Assembly: GCF_014050525.1 (NCBI RefSeq)
Contig: NZ_JACGAG010000012.1
Coordinates: 1-64,000, forward strand
Source of the DNA: Clostridium sp. cel8
GTDB taxonomy: Bacteria; Bacillota; Clostridia; Clostridiales; Clostridiaceae
DNA length: 64,000 nt
Direction of reading: 5' to 3'
The notes under the pieces are model-generated. The model searched no databases, was not told the DNA's origin, and saw nothing but the letters and a program-made list of their open reading frames with translations. The position numbers and the translations under genes are program-made. Positions 46,707-55,589 of the stretch are shown piece by piece. Numbering within the stretch: the stretch's first letter is position 1; the number at the start of each line of letters is the position of its first letter.

Positions 46707-47576
46707 TTGTTGAACAAGTTCTTTAAAAGGAGAAGGTACATTACTGTAAGTCAAGAATCTCTTAAAAATACTCAAGATGATATCAGACCATCTATACCAA
46801 ATGGTATGTGGGTTAAATGTAATAAGTGTAAGAAGGTATTGTACAAAGAAGATTTAGATAGAAATAATAAAGTATGTCAGTATTGTGGTTATCATTTTAG
46901 AATGAGTGCAAGAGAAAGAATAGAACTTGTAATGGATAATGGTAGTTTTGAGGAATTTGATGCTGAAATGGAATCTAGCAATCCTATACAGTTTGAAGGA
47001 TATGAAGATAAATTACAATCAATGATGAAAAAAACAGGGCTGAAAGAGGCAGTTGTAACTGGTAAAGGTAGTATTGGGAAAATGGAAGTAGTAGTTTGTG
47101 TTATGGATAGCAATTTTATGATGGGAAGTATGGGATCTGTAGTGGGTGAAAAAATAACGCGAGCAATAGAAAAAGCCATAGAATTAAAGCTTCCAATAAT
47201 TATTTTTACAACATCTGGAGGAGCGAGAATGCAAGAAGGTATGTTTTCTCTTATGCAGATGGCAAAAATAAGTGCAGCACTTAATAGATTAAATAAGGAA
47301 AGATTACTCTATATTACAGTACTTACAGATCCAACAACAGGAGGGGTTACAGCAAGTTTTGCAATGCTTGGAGATATTATTTTAGCTGAACCAAATGCAT
47401 TAGTTGGTTTTGCAGGTAAGAGAGTAATTGAACAAACTATAAAGCAAAAGTTACCTGAGGGATTTCAAAGTGCGGAATTCTTGTTAAGTCATGGATTCGT
47501 AGACAGTATAGTTTCAAGAGATAATTTAAAAAAGACATTAAAAGATATATTGATTATCCATGATAGAAATAGATAG
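46707..47576 (+). CDS. accD: Acetyl-CoA carboxylase carboxyltransferase subunit beta
   Basis: This 289-residue protein has an N-terminal zinc ribbon (CNKCKKVLY and CQYCGYHF, about 32-56) and a crotonase-like carboxyltransferase domain with [17 protein letters not shown]. With AccA it transfers CO2 from biotin to acetyl-CoA. The start is one of two adjacent TTG codons (46707 or 46710) behind AAGGAG. Confidence 0.95.
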   Translation: MLNKFFKRRRYITVSQESLKNTQDDIRPSIPNGMWVKCNKCKKVLYKEDLDRNNKVCQYCGYHFRMSARERIELVMDNGSFEEFDAEMESSNPIQFEGYEDKLQSMMKKTGLKEAVVTGKGSIGKMEVVVCVMDSNFMMGSMGSVVGEKITRAIEKAIELKLPIIIFTTSGGARMQEGMFSLMQMAKISAALNRLNKERLLYITVLTDPTTGGVTASFAMLGDIILAEPNALVGFAGKRVIEQTIKQKLPEGFQSAEFLLSHGFVDSIVSRDNLKKTLKDILIIHDRNR

Positions 47577-47608
47577 TGATTTACTTTAAATGAAAGGAAG
47601 ATTCTTAT

Positions 47609-48451
47609 ATGGAAAAAATAGAGAAAATCCACAATATGATAAGTGATAAATTAGATAAGAAAACCGCATGGCAAAGAGTGACTACAGCAAGAATGATTGA
47701 AAGACCTACATCCCTTGATTATATAGATAGAATATTTGATAAATTTATGGAAATGCATGGAGATAGGTGTTTTGGAGATGATCCATCTGTTGTAGGAGGA
47801 ATAGCTATGCTAGATGGAGATCCTGTAACTGTTATTGGACAGCAAAAAGGTAAGAATACTTCTGAAAATATAAAGAGAAATTTTGGAATGCCTGAGCCGG
47901 AGGGATATAGAAAGAGTTTAAGGCTTATGAAACAAGCTGAAAAGTTCAACAGGCCAATTATATGTTTTGTAGATACTCCAGGTGCTTTTTGTGGAATGGA
48001 AGCAGAAGAAAGAGGACAGGGTGAAGCTATAGCCAGTAATTTGATAAATATGTTTGATTTTGAAGTCCCTATAATATCAATAGTAATAGGCGAAGGAGGA
48101 AGTGGAGGCGCACTTGCCTTTGCTGTGGCAAATTCAGTTTGGATGCTGGAAAATTCAGTGTATTCTATACTTTCTCCTGAAGGATTTGCAGGAATACTTT
48201 GGAGGGATGCTTCACTTGCTGAAAAAGCTGCTGAAGTTATGAAATGTACAGCTAAAGATTTAAAAGATTATGGAATAATTGATAAAGTGTTAAGGGAACC
48301 ACAAGGTGGTGCTCATAAAGATGTAGATAAAATGGCTCAAATTATGAAAAAAGAACTTATAGATACTATAGGTATATTTAAAAAGTATTCAAAAGAAGAA
48401 CTTTTAAATCAGAGATATGATAAATTTAGAAGGATGGGTAAATTTAAATAA
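47609..48451 (+). CDS. accA: Acetyl-CoA carboxylase carboxyltransferase subunit alpha
   Basis: This 280-residue partner of AccD contains [39 protein letters not shown] and [11 protein letters not shown], all typical of AccA. It is the last gene of the fab operon, and its stop codon lies inside the terminator stem that follows. Confidence 0.96.
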   Translation: MEKIEKIHNMISDKLDKKTAWQRVTTARMIERPTSLDYIDRIFDKFMEMHGDRCFGDDPSVVGGIAMLDGDPVTVIGQQKGKNTSENIKRNFGMPEPEGYRKSLRLMKQAEKFNRPIICFVDTPGAFCGMEAEERGQGEAIASNLINMFDFEVPIISIVIGEGGSGGALAFAVANSVWMLENSVYSILSPEGFAGILWRDASLAEKAAEVMKCTAKDLKDYGIIDKVLREPQGGAHKDVDKMAQIMKKELIDTIGIFKKYSKEELLNQRYDKFRRMGKFK

Positions 48452-48490
48452 TGGCCTTAGATTAAATATCTATAGCCATTATTTAATTAG
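48446..48490. terminator. Bidirectional terminator between accA and ferritin
   Basis: AAATAATGGC (starting within the accA stop) pairs with GCCATTATTT, followed by T-rich sequence on both strands. It separates the converging genes. Confidence 0.7.
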
Positions 48491-48494
48491 TTTT

Positions 48495-49010
48495 TTAATT
48501 AGCTGTATTAGTAGGTGGTACAAAAGTCCTAGATTGGAGCTCTGTATCTAACATATATAAAGCAGCAGGATTATCTCCAATTCTCTCTAACTTTTTAAGT
48601 AACTTTGAAAAAGTTTCTTCTTCTTCTACCTGTTCATCTATAAACCATTTGAGTAAGCTTACTGTTGCATGTTCTTTTTCCTCAGTTGCTATGTTCATTA
48701 AGTTGTATATTTTAGATGTTACAGTTTTTTCATGTGCTAGTGCCTGTTTAAATACATGTAAAATTGATTCATAATTATTAAAAGGTTCATCTATTCCACC
48801 TATAATTATTCTTGAACCAGTTTGATTTAAAAAGTTATAGAATTTAGTTATGTGGTAATTTTCCTCTTCGATTTGAACATTAAAGAAGTTTGAGAATCCA
48901 TCTAAATCCAGCGAGTCGCAATATGCCTTCATGGCAAAATATAAGTTAGCAGAATACATTTCATAGTTTATCTGATCGTTTATAGCAGTTATAAGTCTTT
49001 CACTTAACAT
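48495..49010 (-). CDS. Ferritin
   Basis: This 171-residue four-helix iron-storage protein has the ferroxidase residues in QINYEMYSANLYFAMKAY, QIEEENYHITKFYNFL and ATEEKEHATVSLLKWF. It is of the heme-free FtnA type. It oxidises and stores iron and may supply nitrogenase or protect against peroxide. It is preceded by GGGAGG and transcribed alone. Confidence 0.94.
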   Translation of the reverse strand: MLSERLITAINDQINYEMYSANLYFAMKAYCDSLDLDGFSNFFNVQIEEENYHITKFYNFLNQTGSRIIIGGIDEPFNNYESILHVFKQALAHEKTVTSKIYNLMNIATEEKEHATVSLLKWFIDEQVEEEETFSKLLKKLERIGDNPAALYMLDTELQSRTFVPPTNTAN

Positions 49011-49115
49011 GAAATTCCTCCCTTTATTATCTCTTGTAGTTAATAGTAATTATTATTTAATACTATAATAACACACTTTATATAAATGTTAAATAAAAAG
49101 GAAATTTATTCATAT

Positions 49116-50312
49116 TTAAAATGGAAGTTTTTCAAAATCTATCATTCCAAATCCTTGACACCATTTAGGAAGATTAAGTAATTTACAGGATATTTTTAGT
49201 AATGAGATTAAGTCATTAAAGTTTAAATCTGGATTACTTTCATATAGTAATGAGCATATACCGCTTATATAAGATGCTGCACAAGATGTGCCTGTATAAG
49301 TGGTATAAGGAGTTTTTAAACTTGTAGGGTATAGTTTTTTGCCATTTCTTTCAGATACATAATTTATATTTGAATTTGTAGATACTATATCTACACAGGC
49401 TGCTACTATATCAGGTTTTTGAGTCTTAAAAAAAGGACCTGATGATGAATATTCATATAATTTAATTTCATGTGAACTGGTGTCTATACCTCCAACCGTT
49501 ATACAATTTTTTAGGGTGGAAATCCCTTGTATGCTGTATTTTTCATTTCCATTGTTTCCAGAGGGAACAACTACCGCTATGTTATTTTTGGCTGCAATGT
49601 TAAATAATTTTTGAAATAGAGATAAAATAAAGTTATCTCTTGAGTTTATTTCAAAAGGTAGACAAATTACTTTTAAGTTTATATCTTTTGATTCTTCTAT
49701 AAGTATTTGTGTTCCTAAAAGTATATCTCCTATATATCCATATCCAAGTGAGTTGAATGCTTTTATAGAATAAATACTACAATCCGGGGCTATTCCACAA
49801 TAGGATCTATTTGATGATTTCCCATTTGATGCTATTATTCCACTCATAAATGTTCCATGGCCATTATCATCATAGGGATATTTTAAGTTATTTACTAAGT
49901 CAATAAACTTTTTTATCCTGTTCTTTTCAGATAAAAAATCTGGATGAGGATATATTCCAGAATCTATAATTCCAACACATACATTCTTGCCTGTAAATTT
50001 GCATTTTATATGAGAATATATTTTATTTGCTGACAATACATTTTTACCACATAAATTGGCCTTTATATCCCAAGTTATATATTTTACTTCTGGAAATTCT
50101 ATAAGCCTATTTAAAACATGTGTGCTTGTTATGGCATATATGCAATTTATATAGGAAATGCTGTTTAGTATTTTCCCACCATAACTTGCAATTTTCTTTT
50201 CTATATTTTGCATAAGTGAACTACACAGTATTATTACTCTATAATTTTTATAATATCCCTTATTTAAAGCTAATCTCAAGTTTGGTTCAAGCTTATTTTT
50301 TATAGAAAACAT
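49116..50312 (-). CDS. Subtilisin-like serine protease (S8 family)
   Basis: This protease of about 398 residues has Asp in VGIIDSGIYPHPDF, His in DDNGHGTFMSGI, the oxyanion Asn in VVPSGNNGNE and Ser in TYTGTSCAASYISG. All catalytic residues are present. An N-terminal segment of about 75 residues resembles an I9-type propeptide (VIILCSSLMQNIEKKI). There is no hydrophobic signal peptide, so it may be intracellular or leave by another route. The second ATG at 50312 is better spaced from AGGAG than the first at 50315. Confidence 0.9.
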   Translation of the reverse strand: MFSIKNKLEPNLRLALNKGYYKNYRVIILCSSLMQNIEKKIASYGGKILNSISYINCIYAITSTHVLNRLIEFPEVKYITWDIKANLCGKNVLSANKIYSHIKCKFTGKNVCVGIIDSGIYPHPDFLSEKNRIKKFIDLVNNLKYPYDDNGHGTFMSGIIASNGKSSNRSYCGIAPDCSIYSIKAFNSLGYGYIGDILLGTQILIEESKDINLKVICLPFEINSRDNFILSLFQKLFNIAAKNNIAVVVPSGNNGNEKYSIQGISTLKNCITVGGIDTSSHEIKLYEYSSSGPFFKTQKPDIVAACVDIVSTNSNINYVSERNGKKLYPTSLKTPYTTYTGTSCAASYISGICSLLYESNPDLNFNDLISLLKISCKLLNLPKWCQGFGMIDFEKLPF

Positions 50313-50403
50313 CATATTCTCCTAAAATTGATATTATTATACTAATACTATATATATACCTATTTAAGATAATGTGTGATGTTTATAAATGATATTTTAC
50401 TTT

Positions 50404-50835
50404 TTATGATTTCCATTTTAATATTATTATTCCGGATATGAGCATAAGTATTCCAACTAACTGACGTAAATTAAAATGTATGTGTTTTGAGTCAAATAGT
50501 CCTAGATAGTCTATAATAACTGCTGTTATGAGTTGAGATACTAATATTAAAGTTATTGAATGGGTAGGACCTAGGAGCTTTATCCCATACATAACAGTAA
50601 ATGTTATAATTACTCCAAGTACACCTCCTAAGAGATAGATTTTTTTACATAGTTTAATATTAGACATATTACCCTTGCCAAAACAAACATATAATATAAG
50701 AGTTATAATAAAAGCAGTTCCTTGAACTATTGTATTTGTTTCAAAAAGTCCTATTTTCTCTCCAAGTCTAGTATTAAATACACCTTGAATACTCATTGCC
50801 ATTCCAGATATTATGGAAGATAAAACACCGAGCAT
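50404..50835 (-). CDS. DMT-superfamily small transporter (YdcZ family)
   Basis: This membrane protein of about 143 residues has four or five hydrophobic helices. The N-terminal GVLSSIISGMAMSIQGVFN motif is typical of the DUF606/YdcZ family, half-size members of the drug/metabolite transporter superfamily that probably work as dimers. The substrate is unknown. The ATG at 50835 follows AAGGTGGTG; the longer frame to 50877 has no binding site. Confidence 0.85.
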   Translation of the reverse strand: MLGVLSSIISGMAMSIQGVFNTRLGEKIGLFETNTIVQGTAFIITLILYVCFGKGNMSNIKLCKKIYLLGGVLGVIITFTVMYGIKLLGPTHSITLILVSQLITAVIIDYLGLFDSKHIHFNLRQLVGILMLISGIIILKWKS

Positions 50836-50925
50836 GATATCACCACCTTTGTATGACGTATTTATAATTTTATTCATTAATATGAAACTAGTTTAACCTA
50901 AATAAGATGATATTATAAGTAAATA

Positions 50926-50964
50926 AAAAAACCATTGAAACTTGACGTTTCAATGGCTTTTTTT
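50926..50964. terminator. Terminator of the dUTPase-like gene
   Basis: CCATTGAAAC (50932-50941) pairs perfectly with GTTTCAATGG (50947-50956) and has A and T runs on both sides. On the minus strand it directly follows the dUTPase-like stop. Confidence 0.9.
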
Positions 50965-50974
50965 ATAGTTAAAT

Positions 50975-51466
50975 TCAACAATACTTTTTTTCACTTAAAT
51001 AATGTTTATTTGTATAAATATTATTGTATGCTTTTTTAACTTCATTTGGATGATATCCAAGACTTAAACAAAGACTTAAGAAGTCTTCAAATAAAGTTAT
51101 GTAATGATCCTTTGAAGAACATACTAAGAAATCATTTATATCAACGTATATATTTAAAAATTGAGAAGTTATATTACATTTACTTTTGGTAAGTTTTATA
51201 TCACCTATGTCATTAAAGCTCTTTTCTAGTCCCAAAGATAATATAAAGTATAAAGAATTAGCGAGTTGTTCAAGTATTAGTTTATTGTTAGTAATTTTAT
51301 TATTACTCCAAAATTTAAAGCATCTAGTTCTGTTAGCCAGTTCACCTATTTCAACTTGAAGTGCCAGTGTTTTCTCTGAAAGAAGGGAAGTCCCTTCAAG
51401 ACCTTGCTCTTTTCTAATTAGTTCGTCTAAATTTTCTTGTAATTCAAATAAATTTATAAAATCCAT
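50975..51466 (-). CDS. dUTPase-like protein of the all-alpha (dUTPase_2/MazG) class
   Basis: This 163-residue helical protein begins MDFINLFELQENLDELI and contains VEIGELANRTRCFKFW and LEQLANSLYFILSLG. These align with dimeric dUTPases. In the family the motifs usually read ELANETRCFK and EEYVDxLHF; here the third acidic residue is Arg and the metal-binding Asp is Asn. Activity may therefore be reduced or lost. It is a single gene with its own terminator. Confidence 0.8.
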   Translation of the reverse strand: MDFINLFELQENLDELIRKEQGLEGTSLLSEKTLALQVEIGELANRTRCFKFWSNNKITNNKLILEQLANSLYFILSLGLEKSFNDIGDIKLTKSKCNITSQFLNIYVDINDFLVCSSKDHYITLFEDFLSLCLSLGYHPNEVKKAYNNIYTNKHYLSEKKYC

Positions 51467-51698
51467 ATAGAGAGCCGCCTTTCCATAACTTATAATTAAA
51501 TAATAGTATTGCGAAATGAATTGTTACAAATTGCCCACATATATATTTTAACGAAATTGAAAGAATAATTAAACAATGTGGAATCATTTACAGATAAATT
51601 TCTTATAAAAATTAAAAAAAAATTCATTTGTAAAGGATAATCAAAAAAATATACAAATATTATAGACAATATATATATGAATATATGGATTTATATTA

Positions 51699-51944
51699 TT
51701 ATTTTTTCGTCATGGCACTTCTTACTTTTACACTATTAATTTTACCAAGTTTTCCAGTCATAGCATTTATTTCATCTGAAGTCCCATCTACAATTATAGA
51801 AATAATAGAAATATTTTTTTCTCTATATGGGATACCCATTCTACCAACTATTATATGAGCAAATGAGTGGAGAATTTCGTTTACCATTTTTGAACTTTCT
51901 AAATTTTTTATTACTATTCCAATTACACCTATTCTAGTTTCCAT
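51699..51944 (-). CDS. TM1266-type ACT-domain protein, putative iron hydrogenase system regulator
   Basis: This 81-residue protein METRIGVIGIVIKN...HSFAHIIVGRMGIPYREKN matches the TM1266 family. The family has an ACT/NikR-like fold and is usually found beside HydE, HydF and HydG hydrogenase maturation genes. No hydrogenase gene is in this window, so it is separated from its usual partners. No DNA-binding domain is visible. The ribosome binding site is weak. Confidence 0.83.
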   Translation of the reverse strand: METRIGVIGIVIKNLESSKMVNEILHSFAHIIVGRMGIPYREKNISIISIIVDGTSDEINAMTGKLGKINSVKVRSAMTKK

Positions 51945-52195
51945 AATTTATATTTCGTTGTATAATATAACCATAGGAGTCTATGTTATACATATTCCTT
52001 TCTAAGTATTTTTAAGACTTTTAAAATAATTACATAAAAGCTATCTACGTCACTTAAATAATTTTTCTTGAATTTATTTTTCCATTATATTTTTTATTAT
52101 ATCTAATATACTTTAATATGCAATAAAAATTTGGATATAATATAGTGTCAAAATACAAAATGATAATTATTTATATAAATTAAGGCGGTGGGAAA

Positions 52196-54091
52196 ATGTG
52201 GAGCAAAAATATACGCCTTTTTCACGAAGGTAAAAATTATTATCTGTACAAATTTATGGGTTCACATTTTAGAGAAGAAAATAGAAAGAAGGGAGTTAGA
52301 TTTACAGTATGGGCACCTAAAGCAAAGAGGATTAGAGTGATTGGAGATTTTAATAATTGGAAGTCACAACCTAAATATGAATTAAAGAAAACAGCCGAAG
52401 GTAGTATTTGGACTGGATTTATAGTGGGAATTAATACAGAGGTATTGTATAAATATGAAATTGTATGTAGTGATGGAAAGATAGTTTTAAAAAGTGATCC
52501 ATATGCAAGATATTCAGAGAAAAGGCCAGGAAATGCTTCTGTTGTAATACATGATAAAATTTTTAAATGGCAGGATCGTAGATGGATGACTCGAAGAGAA
52601 AAAAGTAATGTATATTCTAGACCTATGAATATATATGAAGTTCATTTAGGATCATGGAAGAAAAAACCAAATGGCGACTTTATGAATTATAGGGAAATAG
52701 CTAAGTGTCTAGTAAAGTACATTAAGAAGATGAAGTATAACTATATAGAATTAATGCCTATAATGGAACATCCATTAGACCAGTCTTGGGGATATCAAGT
52801 TACAGGTTATTATTCTGTTACCAGCAGATATGGTAGTGTAGAGGATTTTAAGTATTTCATTGATCTCTTTCATAGAAATGATATTGGAGTGATACTAGAT
52901 TGGGTACCAGGTCACTTCTGTAAGGATGAGCATGGATTATATAAATTTGATGGAACATGTTTATATGAATATGAAGATGAAAAACAAGCGGAAAATAAAG
53001 GTTGGGGAGCAGAAAATTTTGATTTAGGAAAAAGTGAGGTTAGAAGTTTTCTAATATCCAATGCTGTTTTTTGGTTTAAGGAATTTCATGTAGATGGACT
53101 TAGAGTGGATGCAGTGGCAAACACACTTTATCTTGATTATGATAGAGGTCCAGGTGAATGGACACCAAGTGAAAATGGAGATAATAAGAACACTAAAGCG
53201 GTAGAATTTTATAGGCAATTAAATAAGGTGATTTTTAATCTATTTAAAGGTGTAATAATGGCTGCAGAGGAGTCCACAGCATGGCCTCTTGTTTCAAGGC
53301 CTGTGTACTTGGGTGGATTAGGATTTAATTTTAAGTGGAATATGGGATGGATGAATGATGTATTAAAATTTATTTCATTACCTCCAGAAGGAAAAAAATA
53401 TAATCATAATCTTATTACATTTTCTATGATGTACAATTACTCGGAAAATTTTATTCTCCCAATATCCCATGATGAAATTGTCCATGGAAAAAAATCACTA
53501 GTTGATAAAATGTGGGGAGATTATTGGAATAAGTTTGCTGGTTTAAGAGTATTTATTACATACATGTATACTCATCCAGGTAAAAAACTTATATTTATGG
53601 GAACGGAGTTTGGTCAATTTGCTGAATGGAATGATTCAAAAGGTTTAGAGTGGGATCTTATAGATAAATTTCCAATGCATAAGAATATATTTCATTTTTA
53701 TAAGAGTATAAATGATTTTTATATTAAACATAGTGCATTATGGAAATTTGATTATGAACCTAGTGGATTTCAGTGGATAGATGTTAATAACTCAAATCAA
53801 AGCATAATAGTATTTATTAGAAATTCAAATAACAAACGGGATACTCTTATAGTACTTTGTAATTTCACACCAAAAGTTTATTATGACTATGATATTGGAG
53901 TACCTTACTTAGGTGAGTATGAAGAGGTCTTTAATACAGATAAAAAAGAATTTGGTGGTTCAGGAGAAGTTATGTCCGGCACATTATATTCAAAAGATAA
54001 GAGTTATCATAATCAAAAGTATTGTCTTACAATAAAGGTACCACCTATGGCAGCTATAATATTAAGATCTAAGAAAATATATGAGGAATAA
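52196..54091 (+). CDS. glgB: 1,4-alpha-glucan branching enzyme
   Basis: This 631-residue GH13 enzyme makes alpha-1,6 branches in glycogen. An N-terminal CBM48 (about 20-115; FTVWAPKAKRIRVIGDFNNW) precedes a catalytic barrel. The nucleophile Asp is in GLRVDAVANTLY, the acid Glu in AAEESTAWP, and the transition-state Asp region is PISHDEIVHGK. It opens the glycogen operon after 250 bases of noncoding sequence. Confidence 0.96.
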   Translation: MWSKNIRLFHEGKNYYLYKFMGSHFREENRKKGVRFTVWAPKAKRIRVIGDFNNWKSQPKYELKKTAEGSIWTGFIVGINTEVLYKYEIVCSDGKIVLKSDPYARYSEKRPGNASVVIHDKIFKWQDRRWMTRREKSNVYSRPMNIYEVHLGSWKKKPNGDFMNYREIAKCLVKYIKKMKYNYIELMPIMEHPLDQSWGYQVTGYYSVTSRYGSVEDFKYFIDLFHRNDIGVILDWVPGHFCKDEHGLYKFDGTCLYEYEDEKQAENKGWGAENFDLGKSEVRSFLISNAVFWFKEFHVDGLRVDAVANTLYLDYDRGPGEWTPSENGDNKNTKAVEFYRQLNKVIFNLFKGVIMAAEESTAWPLVSRPVYLGGLGFNFKWNMGWMNDVLKFISLPPEGKKYNHNLITFSMMYNYSENFILPISHDEIVHGKKSLVDKMWGDYWNKFAGLRVFITYMYTHPGKKLIFMGTEFGQFAEWNDSKGLEWDLIDKFPMHKNIFHFYKSINDFYIKHSALWKFDYEPSGFQWIDVNNSNQSIIVFIRNSNNKRDTLIVLCNFTPKVYYDYDIGVPYLGEYEEVFNTDKKEFGGSGEVMSGTLYSKDKSYHNQKYCLTIKVPPMAAIILRSKKIYEE

Positions 54092-54141
54092 ATATTAGAA
54101 TGGATAACTATATATTTAAATAAAATTAAGGGGGAAGTTTT

Positions 54142-55566
54142 ATGAAGGTTATGTTTGTTGCATCTGAAGCAGAACCATTTGCAAAAACTGGAGGGTTAGC
54201 AGATGTTGTAGGTACTTTGCCTCGTTATCTTAAAAAAATTGGCATAGATGTAAGAATTGTAATACCAAAATATAAATCTATTAAATCCGATTTAGTGAAT
54301 AAACTTAGTTTTATAAAGCATTTTAATGTACCTGTAGGTTGGAGAAATCAATACTGTGGCATATTTCAATGTGAATATGATGGAATAATTTATTATTTTA
54401 TAGATAATGAATACTATTTTAAAAGAGATAAATTATATGGGTATTATGATGACGGTGAAAGGTTTGCTTTTTTCGATAGAGCCGTTTTGAATATGCTTTG
54501 GGAGATAAATTATAAACCAGATATAATACATTGCAATGACTGGCAAACAGGGATGATACCAACTTTATATAAAATTGAGTATAAGCAAGATAGTTTTTAT
54601 CAGGGAATAAAATTTTTATTTAGCATTCATAATCTACTTTTTCAAGGAAATTTTGATAAATGTGTTTTAGGAGAACTTTTCAATTTAGATGAGTTCTTTT
54701 ATGAAAATGGAAGTGTTGAATTAAATGGTGCTGTAAGTTATATGAAAAGCGGAATAAATTATAGTGATAAAATTTCAACAGTTAGCACATCTTATGCTAA
54801 AGAAATACAAACTCCAGAGTATGGAGAAAATCTAGATGGACTACTTAGAAGTAGAAAAGATGACCTATGGGGAATAACAAATGGAATAGACTACAATATT
54901 TATAATCCGAAGAAGGACAGAATAATATTTAAAAAGTATACTAAATATAATTTGTGGGATAAAAAGGTAAATAAGGTAAAGCTCCAAAAAGAACTAAATA
55001 TAAATATAGATGAAGAAGTACCAATGATTGCTATAATATCAAGGTTTACACCTCAAAAGGGCATGGATATTATAGAAAATATTTGTGAAAGACTTATATC
55101 AAAAAATATTCAGCTTGTAGTACTTGGAACTGGATATAAAGAATATGAAGATTATTTTAGATATATTGCATCTAAATATCCAAAATCTGTATCTGCAAAT
55201 ATATACTTTGATGATATACTTGCACATAAAATCTATGCAGGTGCAGATATGTTTTTAATGCCATCTTTATTTGAACCTTGTGGACTTGGTCAACTTATAG
55301 CACTTAGATATGGAACTGTTCCAATAGTAAGGGAAACTGGAGGACTTAAAGATACAGTTAAGCCATATAATAAATACACAGGGGAAGGAAATGGATTTAG
55401 TTTTTCTCATTTTAATGGTGATGAATTTTTAAATATCATTTCTAATGCACTTGGTTATTTTAGGCAAAAAAATATTTGGAACAATATAGTTAGGCATGCA
55501 ATGGAAAGCGATAATAGTTGGAATAATTCAGCTAATCTCTATAAAAAATTGTATGAAAGTCTATAA
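54142..55566 (+). CDS. glgA: Glycogen synthase
   Basis: This 474-residue GT5 glycosyltransferase extends glycogen with ADP-glucose. The N-terminal [16 protein letters not shown] binds the nucleotide sugar. The C-terminal half holds [12 protein letters not shown] and [20 protein letters not shown], with the catalytic Glu. It lies 50 bases after glgB behind AAGGGGGAAG. Confidence 0.96.
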   Translation: MKVMFVASEAEPFAKTGGLADVVGTLPRYLKKIGIDVRIVIPKYKSIKSDLVNKLSFIKHFNVPVGWRNQYCGIFQCEYDGIIYYFIDNEYYFKRDKLYGYYDDGERFAFFDRAVLNMLWEINYKPDIIHCNDWQTGMIPTLYKIEYKQDSFYQGIKFLFSIHNLLFQGNFDKCVLGELFNLDEFFYENGSVELNGAVSYMKSGINYSDKISTVSTSYAKEIQTPEYGENLDGLLRSRKDDLWGITNGIDYNIYNPKKDRIIFKKYTKYNLWDKKVNKVKLQKELNINIDEEVPMIAIISRFTPQKGMDIIENICERLISKNIQLVVLGTGYKEYEDYFRYIASKYPKSVSANIYFDDILAHKIYAGADMFLMPSLFEPCGLGQLIALRYGTVPIVRETGGLKDTVKPYNKYTGEGNGFSFSHFNGDEFLNIISNALGYFRQKNIWNNIVRHAMESDNSWNNSANLYKKLYESL

Positions 55567-55589
55567 CATGATACACTGGGAGGAATTTT

